From Flavobacteriaceae bacterium (lineage in GTDB: Bacteria > Bacteroidota > Bacteroidia > Flavobacteriales > Flavobacteriaceae): DNA of 44,400 bases. Positions 1-7,117 of this stretch are shown here, piece after piece. The number at the start of each line of letters is the position of its first letter. Positions within the stretch are counted from its first letter, which is position 1. The stretch spans positions 2,395 to 46,794 of the forward strand of contig JABAZK010000149.1 of assembly GCA_018608485.1 (NCBI GenBank). The letters are read 5' to 3'. The notes under the pieces were generated by a model. It had not been told where the DNA came from, did no database searches, and saw nothing but the letters and a program-made list of their open reading frames with translations. A program made the position numbers and the translations under genes.

Positions 1-644
1 ACAGTATCCGGGCAATGGTAATTACTGGTGCGGGGAAAGGATTTTGTTCTGGAGCCGATATGAATACTTTTGGGAATATTACACCTGATGAAGGAAGAAC
101 ATATCTCACAAACACCTATGGCCCACTCATGCGAAATCTAACAACCCTTAAAAAACCAATCATTGCAGCTATCAATGGAACTGCTGCAGGTGTAGGAGCG
201 TCTATTGCCTTAGCTTGTGACTTTCGGGTGATGTCTGAAAATAGTGGATTACTATATGCCTTTATCAATATTGGCCTAGGACCAGATGGTGGAGCAAGTT
301 GGTTATTAGCAAGACAAGTTGGTTATAGTCGTGCACTTCAAATAGCGGTTGAGGGTAAAAAAATAAAAGGAGATGAATGTCACAGGCTTGGATTAGCAAA
401 TAAACTAGTAGAAAATGATGCAATTGTATCGACAGCAATTGATTGGGCACATCAAATTGCAAAATTACCAACCCTTGCTGTAGGAATTACAAAAGAAGAC
501 ATTTTTCATGCCATGGACAACGATTTACAAAGCACAATCGCATATGAAGCCGAAAGACAGACAGCTGCTTTTGCCAGTCATGACTTAGTTGAAGGAGTAT
601 CTGCTTTTTTACAAAAGAGAAAACCTAAATTTATTGGGAAATAA
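1..644 (+). CDS. Enoyl-CoA hydratase/isomerase (PaaG-like), 5' truncated
   Basis: Crotonase-superfamily enzyme acting on acyl-CoA thioesters in fatty-acid or aromatic catabolism. The reading frame is open from base 3, so the true start lies before the window; the first visible ATG (base 15) is inside the conserved VITGAGKGFCSGAD motif that forms part of the oxyanion hole. The second oxyanion-hole segment, GTAAGVGASIALACDF, follows. The later segment reads NIGLGPDGGASWLL...VGYSRAL. It resembles PaaG-type isomerases and lacks the two glutamates of classical enoyl-CoA hydratase, so isomerisation or a specialised hydration is as likely as plain hydration. It ends 4 nt before the thioesterase gene, which points to one transcript. 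Family assignment is firm; substrate is unknown. Confidence 0.9.
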   Translation, partial: SIRAMVITGAGKGFCSGADMNTFGNITPDEGRTYLTNTYGPLMRNLTTLKKPIIAAINGTAAGVGASIALACDFRVMSENSGLLYAFINIGLGPDGGASWLLARQVGYSRALQIAVEGKKIKGDECHRLGLANKLVENDAIVSTAIDWAHQIAKLPTLAVGITKEDIFHAMDNDLQSTIAYEAERQTAAFASHDLVEGVSAFLQKRKPKFIGK

Positions 645-648
645 GAAT

Positions 649-1080
649 ATGGAGTCTGAAAAACTAATTCATCGATTAGATTATTCTTATTTTCACTCTA
701 TCACCACTAGATGGGCTGATAATGATATTTATGGTCATGTAAACAATGTGGTTTATTATTCCTATTTTGATACCGTAGCTAATCAATATCTGATAGAGTT
801 TGCTAATTTTAATCCTATTAATGATGCTATTATTGGTTTTGTTGTTCACTCTAATTGCACCTATATAAAAGCTATTACTTATCCAGATAAAATTGAGGCA
901 GGCTTAATTGTAAAAAAAATTGGGAAAAGTTCAGTTACTTATGGAATAGGAATTTTTAAGAAAGGAGAAAGAACTGCTTGTGCATATGGAGAGTTTGTCC
1001 ATGTTTTTGTGGACAAAAAGGACAACCAACCAACATCTATGCCTAAAAAAATCAGGGAGGCATTACAGAAAATTCTTTGA
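649..1080 (+). CDS. Acyl-CoA thioesterase, 4HBT/FadM-YbgC type
   Basis: Hot-dog fold thioesterase of 143 aa, predicted to be cytoplasmic and to hydrolyse acyl-CoA thioesters. The N-terminal motif TTRWADNDIYGHVNNVVYYS matches the RxxDxDxxGHVNN signature of the 4-hydroxybenzoyl-CoA thioesterase/FadM group, with the Asp and His used in catalysis or substrate binding. An upstream in-frame ATG at 589 lies inside the hydratase gene; I chose 649 because it follows the preceding stop by 4 nt and gives the usual family length. Pairing with a crotonase suggests release of free acid or CoA during acyl-CoA degradation. Exact substrate cannot be read from sequence. Confidence 0.88.
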   Translation: MESEKLIHRLDYSYFHSITTRWADNDIYGHVNNVVYYSYFDTVANQYLIEFANFNPINDAIIGFVVHSNCTYIKAITYPDKIEAGLIVKKIGKSSVTYGIGIFKKGERTACAYGEFVHVFVDKKDNQPTSMPKKIREALQKIL

Positions 1081-1086
1081 TATAAA

Positions 1087-2139
1087 TTACGTTGAAGTTA
1101 TTGTTTTATTTCGATAAAAGTCCAACCTTTTTTTCATAATTGGCTTAAATAAGAACGGAAAATAAGACAACATCAACATGGCTGGATACCCATAAGGCAA
1201 AGTAGGGCTATCATCTTTTGATTCTAATACTTGATATGGTTTTGCGCCACTATGGTGGTGGTCTGAATGTCTAGTTAGCTCAAACAGTAATACTCTTCCA
1301 ATAATATGATCAGAATTCCAAGAATGTTCTCGCTTAACACGTTCATATCTTCCATTAGCCTTCTTCTTTCTACGTAGCCCATAATGAGAAAAGTAATTTT
1401 GTGCTTCTAATACTGAAATTCCATAGACAGCAGTTATAAAGTAAATTACGGTGACGTTTAATCCAAAAAAGAAATTAATTCCAACAAAAAGAAAAATAGA
1501 TAATCCTGTAAAAAAGATCATTGGGTTAAAAAACAATGACTTTCCTTGAGATTTTAATCTTTGGGATTCTAGTCTCCAGGTTTTAAAATACCCTCCTATC
1601 TGGGATTTTAAAGCAAACCAATAAAAAATATCTCCTTCTTTTGCAGAAGTAAGATCATTTGGAGTAGCTACATCTCTGTGATGACCGGAATTATGATAGG
1701 TCATAAAATGATTTTGAATAGCTGTTAGCAATAAAATATGAGCTAAAAGTTGTTTTAATTTATGATCTTTTTTGTGCCCTAATTCGTGTCCTATATTTAT
1801 CCCATTTACTCCTAGAATAGTTCCCATAAACAAAATACAAGCAATCAAGTCTGATAAAGGAAGGGAAGGGTTGGAAACTGTAATCAAAAACTGATATATT
1901 ACAAATAAGTGTAATGGCACTGAAAGATATAAGACCACATCATAAAAAATAGTTTCTGTTGCTAATTCTTTTTCAACAGAGGTTAAATTGTAAGTGTTTT
2001 GAGGTAAAAAGTTTTCTAGAACAGGAACAAGAACATACAAACTAAAAATTCCAATATAAGCAAGATAACCTGTGGTATTAAATGTCAATAAACCAAGAAG
2101 AGGAACAATAAAAGCTGAAAAATATTTAAATTTTGCCAT
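1087..2139 (-). CDS. AlkB-family alkane 1-monooxygenase (integral membrane di-iron)
   Basis: Membrane-bound non-heme di-iron hydroxylase of 350 aa, expected to hydroxylate terminal carbons of alkanes or alkyl chains with rubredoxin as electron donor. Several hydrophobic helices occupy the first 240 residues. The histidine boxes are HELGHK (118-123), HNSGHH (149-154) and HSDHHH (291-296), and the AlkB hallmark NYFSHYGLRR lies at 248-257. This NYxxHYGLxR motif separates AlkB from acyl desaturases. Box 2 of AlkB is usually EHxxGHH; here Tyr148 takes the Glu position. No rubredoxin gene is seen nearby. The gene converges on the thioesterase with 6 nt between stops. Alkane use is inferred from the family; another lipid substrate is possible. 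Confidence 0.85.
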   Translation of the reverse strand: MAKFKYFSAFIVPLLGLLTFNTTGYLAYIGIFSLYVLVPVLENFLPQNTYNLTSVEKELATETIFYDVVLYLSVPLHLFVIYQFLITVSNPSLPLSDLIACILFMGTILGVNGINIGHELGHKKDHKLKQLLAHILLLTAIQNHFMTYHNSGHHRDVATPNDLTSAKEGDIFYWFALKSQIGGYFKTWRLESQRLKSQGKSLFFNPMIFFTGLSIFLFVGINFFFGLNVTVIYFITAVYGISVLEAQNYFSHYGLRRKKKANGRYERVKREHSWNSDHIIGRVLLFELTRHSDHHHSGAKPYQVLESKDDSPTLPYGYPAMLMLSYFPFLFKPIMKKRLDFYRNKTITST

Positions 2140-2241
2140 TTGATTTTTTCAATTAATTTAAAAAACAGCTCTAATATACTGATAATCAAAAAATAAATAA
2201 TCTTATTTTTAATTTACTCACAAAAAAATCTTTATACATTT

Positions 2242-2272
2242 AAAAAAGAGTACTGAAACAGTACTCTTTTTT
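2242..2272 (-). terminator. Intrinsic terminator downstream of ssb-like gene
   Basis: Perfect 14-bp inverted repeat (aaaaaagagtactg / cagtactctttttt) around a 3-nt loop, starting about 20 nt after the minus-strand stop of the SSB gene. A run of A on one side and T on the other makes it usable in both directions. Confidence 0.8.
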
Positions 2273-2293
2273 TCATAGCAAAATCTCCCTTTA

Positions 2294-2629
2294 CTATTTT
2301 CCTCCCAACATCAACAATTCATTACAAACCACTTCTGTAATGTATTTTTTTTCTCCTTCTTTACTTTCGTAAGAACGAGAAGTCAGCTTTCCTTCAATAG
2401 CAATTTCATTTCCTATTGTCACGTATTTTTCAATAATTTCGGCAGTTTTATTCCATGCTATAACATTATGCCATTGAGTGTCTGTTACTTTCTCTCCCAT
2501 AGCATTTTTGTAACTTTCATTTGTTGCAATGGAAAACTTTGCTAATTTCTTTCCACTTTCTAAAGTGATGATTTCTGGGTTGTTTCCTAAGTTTCCAATT
2601 AACTGTACTTTGTTTCTTAACGTATTCAT
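2294..2629 (-). CDS. ssb: Short single-stranded DNA-binding protein
   Basis: OB-fold protein of 111 aa that binds single-stranded DNA. The start MNTLRNKVQLIGNLGNNPEI, the core KFSIATNES and the WHNVIAW segment are typical of SSB. It stops right after the OB fold (ending ELLMLGGK) and lacks the glycine-rich linker and acidic C-terminal tail (consensus near DDIPF) by which housekeeping SSB recruits repair and replication proteins. It is therefore probably a second, specialised SSB, with the full-length one elsewhere. It has its own terminator downstream and is divergent from the GNAT gene. The role is inferred from the fold; the missing tail is directly visible. Confidence 0.9.
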   Translation of the reverse strand: MNTLRNKVQLIGNLGNNPEIITLESGKKLAKFSIATNESYKNAMGEKVTDTQWHNVIAWNKTAEIIEKYVTIGNEIAIEGKLTSRSYESKEGEKKYITEVVCNELLMLGGK

Positions 2630-2756
2630 AAGATAAGGTTTTGCGCACTTAGACGATGCTTAGTGCATGTTTATAATGTATTTTTTGTTGATGTATTTCA
2701 ACACTGCAAAGATGTAACAAGAACCAAATTAGAATCGGTTAAAAAGCACTTACTTT

Positions 2757-2786
2757 CGGTTGTAAATATTTGTAGTCGTTTGTAAA
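2757..2786. repeat. Direct repeat in the ssb / acetyltransferase intergenic region
   Basis: CGGTTGTAAA (2757-2766) and CGTTTGTAAA (2777-2786) are 9/10 identical with a 20-bp period, about two helical turns. Such spacing is typical of protein binding sites. It lies 42 bp before the acetyltransferase start. Function is unproven. Confidence 0.35.
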
Positions 2787-2827
2787 CGAATAATTCATAT
2801 CTTTATAAATTGACTATAAATTAGACT

Positions 2828-3370
2828 ATGACACACCTTATAGAGACCAAAAACCTGACGTTGAGGGAATTTAAAGATACTGATGTTACTAATATTTATA
2901 AATTAGATTCTAATGAAGAGGTCCATAAGTATTTAGGAAAAAAACCCATTAAAACACTAAAGGAGGCTGAAGAAATCGTGTCTTTTTTTCACCAACAATA
3001 CAAGGAAAGAGGAATTGGCCGTTTTGCAACCATAGAAAAATCGTCAGGAAAATTTATTGGATGGGTCGGTTTAAAATTAAATTTAGATGAAAAGGAAATG
3101 TTGAATGGATATACAAATTTTATAGATATTGGTTATCGGTTATTACCAAGTTTTTGGAGAAAAGGGTATGCTACTGAAGCTTCTTTAGCATCAATTGAGT
3201 ATGGTTTTAAAAAGTTGAAATATAATGTTATATATGGTGCTGCTGATGTAGATAATATTGGCTCAAATAAAGTGCTCAATAAAATAGGTTTGGGCTTTAA
3301 AAATGAATTTATGTTTAAAGGTTGTGCTTGTAACTGGTACGAATTAAAAAAAGAAAACTATGAATACTAG
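2828..3370 (+). CDS. GNAT N-acetyltransferase, RimL/RimJ-like
   Basis: Cytoplasmic acetyltransferase of 180 aa that would transfer acetyl from acetyl-CoA to an amine. The N-terminus (LIETKNLTLREFKDTDV) and the acetyl-CoA loop RKGYATEA near residues 111-118 fit the Acetyltransf_3 family, as does the late VDNIGSNKVLNKIG segment. Members act on ribosomal protein N-termini, antibiotics or small metabolites, and the sequence does not decide between these. Its last 11 nt overlap the next gene, which suggests translational coupling and a shared function. Confidence 0.85.
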   Translation: MTHLIETKNLTLREFKDTDVTNIYKLDSNEEVHKYLGKKPIKTLKEAEEIVSFFHQQYKERGIGRFATIEKSSGKFIGWVGLKLNLDEKEMLNGYTNFIDIGYRLLPSFWRKGYATEASLASIEYGFKKLKYNVIYGAADVDNIGSNKVLNKIGLGFKNEFMFKGCACNWYELKKENYEY

Positions 3371-3713
3371 AGAGTGCTTAGAATGTGGTGATCATTTAAA
3401 AGGGCGAATAGATAAAAAGTTCTGTTCAGATTATTGTAGAAACTCTTACAATAACAAGGTTAATAAAGACAGTAAAAATCTCATTAGAAATATGAACAAT
3501 CGCTTGAGGAAAAATCACAAAATTCTTTCTGAACTAAATACTCATGGAAAAACTAAAATACCTAGAAATAAATTATACGACAAGGGATTTGACTTTCAAT
3601 TATTTACCTCTATCTATAAGACTAAAACAGGAAATACTTATTTTTATATATATGACCAGGGGTATTTAGCTTTAGAAAATGAACTGTTTCTTTTAATTAA
3701 AAGGGAAATTTAG
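3360..3713 (+). CDS. Zn-ribbon protein (DUF2116-like), hypothetical
   Basis: Protein of 117 aa with an N-terminal zinc ribbon: CLEC at residues 6-9 and CSDYC at 22-26, giving a CxxC...CxxxC metal site. A basic, asparagine-rich helix follows (NKVNKDSKNLIRNMNNRLRK), which could bind nucleic acid. The C-terminal half is predicted alpha/beta and ends with aromatic strands. Similar small Zn-ribbon proteins are common in Bacteroidota but uncharacterised. It overlaps the acetyltransferase gene by 11 nt. It converges on the CBS-protein gene with only 5 nt between stop codons. Function unknown. Confidence 0.75.
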   Translation: MNTRECLECGDHLKGRIDKKFCSDYCRNSYNNKVNKDSKNLIRNMNNRLRKNHKILSELNTHGKTKIPRNKLYDKGFDFQLFTSIYKTKTGNTYFYIYDQGYLALENELFLLIKREI

Positions 3714-3718
3714 AGGCT

Positions 3719-4186
3719 CTATTTCCAATTATTCCCTTTTACTTTTATAGCAGCTTTTAAGATATCTTTTTGACTAATTTGGCCTATTAATTTTCCGTTT
3801 TCTACAATTGGAAATCGCCTCCTTTTAGAACTAATAAATTTAGTGGCAGCGTCAAAAATATTCATGTTTTTATCTATAGTTTCCACATTTGAAACCATAT
3901 TCTTTTCAACTGTATTTTCTTTATCTATTGGCATATTATAATACTTGCTATCGGAAATATGCTTGATACAGTCTCCTTCAGAAATAATTCCAACTAATTC
4001 ATTTTTATCATTTACTACAGGTCCTCCCGAAATTTTATTTTTAATCAATAAATTTATAACATGAACTAATGAATCACTTGGGTTAAAAGTGATCAGTTTT
4101 TTTGTCATATAATCAGAAACTAAAATTTGAGGTGTTGGTTTAGATATCTCTTTATTTCTTTTGCCTTGAAAGTTAATTATTCCCAT
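3719..4186 (-). CDS. Two-CBS-domain protein
   Basis: Soluble protein of 155 aa made almost entirely of a tandem CBS pair (about residues 20-78 and 90-150), the module that binds adenine nucleotides or S-adenosyl ligands. The pattern VSDYMTKKLITFNPSDSLV...GGPVVNDKNELVGIISEGD is followed by a second copy containing RRRFPIVENGKLIGQISQKD. No effector domain is fused, so it probably regulates a partner or senses energy state. It is monocistronic, sitting after the pyk terminator. The partner is not identifiable here. Confidence 0.85.
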   Translation of the reverse strand: MGIINFQGKRNKEISKPTPQILVSDYMTKKLITFNPSDSLVHVINLLIKNKISGGPVVNDKNELVGIISEGDCIKHISDSKYYNMPIDKENTVEKNMVSNVETIDKNMNIFDAATKFISSKRRRFPIVENGKLIGQISQKDILKAAIKVKGNNWK

Positions 4187-4322
4187 AATTTTATATTTAA
4201 CTCCCTTCTAAGTTAATAATTTTATTGATTGTTCCACTTTATTATTCCCTTTTTTTAATACTAACATAGCTTTATTTGATTAAAAATACTGTAGAGTTTA
4301 ATAAAAAATTAAACCTATTCTC

Positions 4323-4368
4323 AATAAAAAAATCCTCAAGAATAATTATTCTTGAGGATTTTTTTATT
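4323..4368 (-). terminator. Perfect 46-bp palindromic terminator after pyk
   Basis: Every base from 4323 to 4345 pairs with 4346-4368; the core is aatcctcaagaataa and its reverse complement, flanked by an A-run and a T-run. It begins 15 nt past the pyk stop on the minus strand and is symmetric, so it can stop transcription in either direction. Confidence 0.85.
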
Positions 4369-4382
4369 CTATTTATTTGGTT

Positions 4383-5810
4383 TTAATCTATCATAGAAAC
4401 TCGCAATGTGTTTACCATTCCTCTTTCCTTTACGGGCATTGCGGTTAAGTTAATAACAATGTCCCCTGTTGCTACATAGTTCTTATCTTTTACAATTCTA
4501 TTGATATCAACAACAGTGTCGTCTGTGCTTAAGTTTTCGTCATAAAAAAATGCTCTTACTCCCCAAAGTAAATTTAACTTCCCTAAAATTCTTTTTTGTG
4601 TTGTAAATGCTAAAATATGTGACTGTGGCCTCCAAGCAGATATTTGAAATGCAGTATAACCACTATTTGTTAGTGTACAAATTGCAGCTGTGTTTGTGTC
4701 TTTAGACATTAATGCTGCATGATAACATAAAGATTTAGTAATAAATCTATCTGTTCTGATATGAGGTGCTTGATGTGGTACTTTAATAAGAGGAGAATTT
4801 TCTACACTCATAATAATTTCACTCATCTTTTGAATCACTTTAACGGGGTGCTTACCAACAGAAGTTTCTCCAGATAACATAACTGCGTCTGCCCCGTCCA
4901 TTATTGAGTTAGCAACATCATTTACCTCTGCTCTAGTAGGCACAGAATTAGTAATCATTGTTTCCATCATTTGAGTGGCAATAATTACAGGTATACGTGC
5001 CTGCTTAGCTCTCAGAACCAATTTTTTTTGTATTAATGGAACCTCTTGCATTGGTATTTCTACTCCCAAATCTCCTCGAGCAACCATTAATCCGTCACAA
5101 TACGGGATAAGAGAATCTATATTTTCTACAGCTTCTGGTTTTTCAATTTTAGCAATAACAGGAACTCTATATTTTGAGTTTTGTGCAATTAAATCTCTAA
5201 GTATTCTTAAATCTTCTGGTGTTCTAACAAATGATAAGGCCAACCAATCTACATCTAAACTTAACGCAAAAATGGCGTCTTTTTTATCCTTCTCTGTAAG
5301 TGCAGGTAAAGAAATATTTGTGTTTGGGAGATTTACCCCTTTCTTTGAAGACAAAACACCACCAACTATAATCTTGGTAACAACTTTTAATTTTTTATCC
5401 GTAGAAATAACCTCAAATAATAATTTACCGTCATCTACTAAGATTTGCTCTCCTGGTTTCACATCTCTGGGGAAATTCTGATAGGTCATAAATGCCTTCT
5501 CGTTATTTCCTACACACTCTTCTGTCGTAAAAACAAACTCATCTCCATCCTCTAAAACAACTCCATCTTCCATAACTCCAACTCGTAGTTTTGGTCCTTG
5601 TAAATCAGCTAGAATAGCAACATTGTATCCATTTTCTTGATTTATTTCACGAATTTGTTTTACTCGCTTTTTAACATCCTCATAATCTGCATGAGAAAAA
5701 TTAATTCTAAAAACATTGACTCCCGAACTAGCAAGTTCAGTTAAAGTTTCTTTTGTATTTGTTGCTGGTCCGAGAGTAGCAACAATTTTTGTTTTCTTAT
5801 TTATAATCAT
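4383..5810 (-). CDS. pyk: Pyruvate kinase
   Basis: Converts phosphoenolpyruvate and ADP to pyruvate and ATP in the last step of glycolysis; cytoplasmic. Length is 475 aa, normal for bacterial enzymes. Visible motifs are the N-terminal KIVATLGPAT, the substrate-binding FRINFSHADYED, the active-site stretch VIAKIEKPEAVENID containing the catalytic Lys, the metal-binding MVARGDLGVEIP, and IIATQMMETMI. The C-terminal allosteric domain is present. It starts 2 nt after the IPExxxVDY gene, a linkage common in flavobacteria, and is followed by a strong terminator, so the two form a bicistronic operon. Confidence 0.97.
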   Translation of the reverse strand: MIINKKTKIVATLGPATNTKETLTELASSGVNVFRINFSHADYEDVKKRVKQIREINQENGYNVAILADLQGPKLRVGVMEDGVVLEDGDEFVFTTEECVGNNEKAFMTYQNFPRDVKPGEQILVDDGKLLFEVISTDKKLKVVTKIIVGGVLSSKKGVNLPNTNISLPALTEKDKKDAIFALSLDVDWLALSFVRTPEDLRILRDLIAQNSKYRVPVIAKIEKPEAVENIDSLIPYCDGLMVARGDLGVEIPMQEVPLIQKKLVLRAKQARIPVIIATQMMETMITNSVPTRAEVNDVANSIMDGADAVMLSGETSVGKHPVKVIQKMSEIIMSVENSPLIKVPHQAPHIRTDRFITKSLCYHAALMSKDTNTAAICTLTNSGYTAFQISAWRPQSHILAFTTQKRILGKLNLLWGVRAFFYDENLSTDDTVVDINRIVKDKNYVATGDIVINLTAMPVKERGMVNTLRVSMID

Positions 5811-5812
5811 GT

Positions 5813-6283
5813 TTAAAAAATTAAAAATTGTTTAGATTTCAACAAATCTAATTCAACAGTGTATGAGGTAACAATTTGATTAATTTGATTAATCTTATTC
5901 ACTGTTTGATATATTATTTCTTGAGATGGTTCTCCTACTATTTTTATAAAATAATCCACTTTTTTCTTTTCTGGAATTAAGTAGGTTTTTGTTTCTGTTG
6001 ATAGTAAAATAGTATCCAGCTCATTTGTTTTTTCTTCAGTATAACTGTTAGATATTAAAAACCATTCATGGTCAAATTCTTCATTGGTGTAATTATAAAC
6101 AGAGAATGAAGCTTTGCTATCTGATCTTTCAAAATCAAGACTATATTCAGCCTTAGAAAAAAGAGTATCTAAATTGTTGTTTAAAAGATACGCTAGTTTG
6201 AAGTCTTCTAGAGAAGTGTGAATACCTATTAGGGTGTAATTGTCATCTCCAAAATCTTCTATATCTAACGAATGAACCTGCAT
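5813..6283 (-). CDS. IPExxxVDY family protein
   Basis: Protein of 156 aa carrying the motif that names the family, IPEKKKVDY at residues 103-111, preceded by an acidic alpha/beta region. The family is restricted to Bacteroidota and commonly lies directly upstream of pyruvate kinase, as here with a 2-nt gap. No signal peptide or membrane segment is seen, so it is probably cytoplasmic. Molecular function is unknown; linkage suggests a role tied to pyk expression or activity, which is inference. Confidence 0.85.
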   Translation of the reverse strand: MQVHSLDIEDFGDDNYTLIGIHTSLEDFKLAYLLNNNLDTLFSKAEYSLDFERSDSKASFSVYNYTNEEFDHEWFLISNSYTEEKTNELDTILLSTETKTYLIPEKKKVDYFIKIVGEPSQEIIYQTVNKINQINQIVTSYTVELDLLKSKQFLIF

Positions 6284-6315
6284 TAAAAAATGTTGTTACT
6301 ATTGTACTAATAAAG

Positions 6316-6323
6316 CAAAATTA
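6316..6323 (-). promoter_or_regulatory. Putative -7 box for the IPExxxVDY-pyk operon
   Basis: TAATTTTG on the minus strand matches the Bacteroidota sigma consensus TAnnTTTG and lies 32 nt before the ATG. No convincing -33 element is seen. Confidence 0.45.
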
Positions 6324-6370
6324 CTGATTGTTTTTACAACGAACATAAAAAATAACGAAATCGTTATCGA

Positions 6371-7111
6371 TTATGAATTTTCTATTTGTTTCTGGAAAGT
6401 AAAATAAACTCTTTTTGATGCTTGTTCCTCTGCTTTCTTTTTAGAAGTTGCTCTTCCTTTAGCAATTTGAATATCATCTATTTTAATCTTGACGCTAAAG
6501 TGTTTTACGGTCTCGTTGCCAGTATCTTCATAGGTGTCAATGAAATATTTTTTCTTATTTTTTTGGCACCACTCTATAATAAGACCTTTATAACTTGTTA
6601 TTTTACCTTCTAATTTTGGGATATCTACGTAAGGTACAATTACCTTATCGTAGATAAATTTACTACAATAATCGTACCCTCTATCAAGATAGATTGCCCC
6701 TATTAAAGCCTCAAAAATATTACCATGGATATTGTCTCCTATATTATTCTTTGGAATATTACTTTTTACAAATGAAATTAGATTTAAATCCTTTCCTAGC
6801 TCATTTAAATGCTCTCTACTTACAATTTTAGACCTCATTTGAGTAAGATACCCCTCAGACTGATTTGGCGCTTTAATAAATAAATAAGAAGCTATCACAG
6901 ATCCAAGCATTGCATCTCCAACAAACTCTAATCTTTCATAATTATATGGCTCTCCATTTTTATCAACTTTTTTTAAAGAACGATGGGTAAATGCTTTTTG
7001 GTAAAACTCAAGTTGTTTAGGAGAAAATTTTAATAATCTCTGCATTCCATCATAAAACTCCCTATCATCTTGTGTTGATGATTGGTTTAATATTTTACGA
7101 ATGAGATTCAT
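6371..7111 (-). CDS. rnc: Ribonuclease III
   Basis: Double-strand-specific endoribonuclease of 246 aa that processes rRNA precursors and structured mRNAs. The catalytic domain carries the signature ERLEFVGDAML (59-69), with Asp66 in the active site and Glu134 in the NIFEALIGAIYLDRG segment. A dsRNA-binding domain occupies about residues 165-243 and ends with KGRATSKKKAEEQASKR. It lies 6 nt after fabF, completing the widespread acpP-fabF-rnc order. Confidence 0.96.
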   Translation of the reverse strand: MNLIRKILNQSSTQDDREFYDGMQRLLKFSPKQLEFYQKAFTHRSLKKVDKNGEPYNYERLEFVGDAMLGSVIASYLFIKAPNQSEGYLTQMRSKIVSREHLNELGKDLNLISFVKSNIPKNNIGDNIHGNIFEALIGAIYLDRGYDYCSKFIYDKVIVPYVDIPKLEGKITSYKGLIIEWCQKNKKKYFIDTYEDTGNETVKHFSVKIKIDDIQIAKGRATSKKKAEEQASKRVYFTFQKQIENS

Positions 7112-7117
7112 GTATTA

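Noticed and set aside
3699..3740. Terminator between the convergent Zn-ribbon and CBS genes (AAAAGGGAA / TTCCCTTTT)
   Set aside because: The arms are 24 nt apart and within coding ends; pairing is broken, so I do not call it a terminator, though weak termination is possible.
4975..5481. 168-aa open frame on the plus strand inside pyk
   Set aside because: It lies wholly antisense to a complete pyruvate kinase gene, and the protein resembles nothing I know; it is a shadow of the real coding frame.
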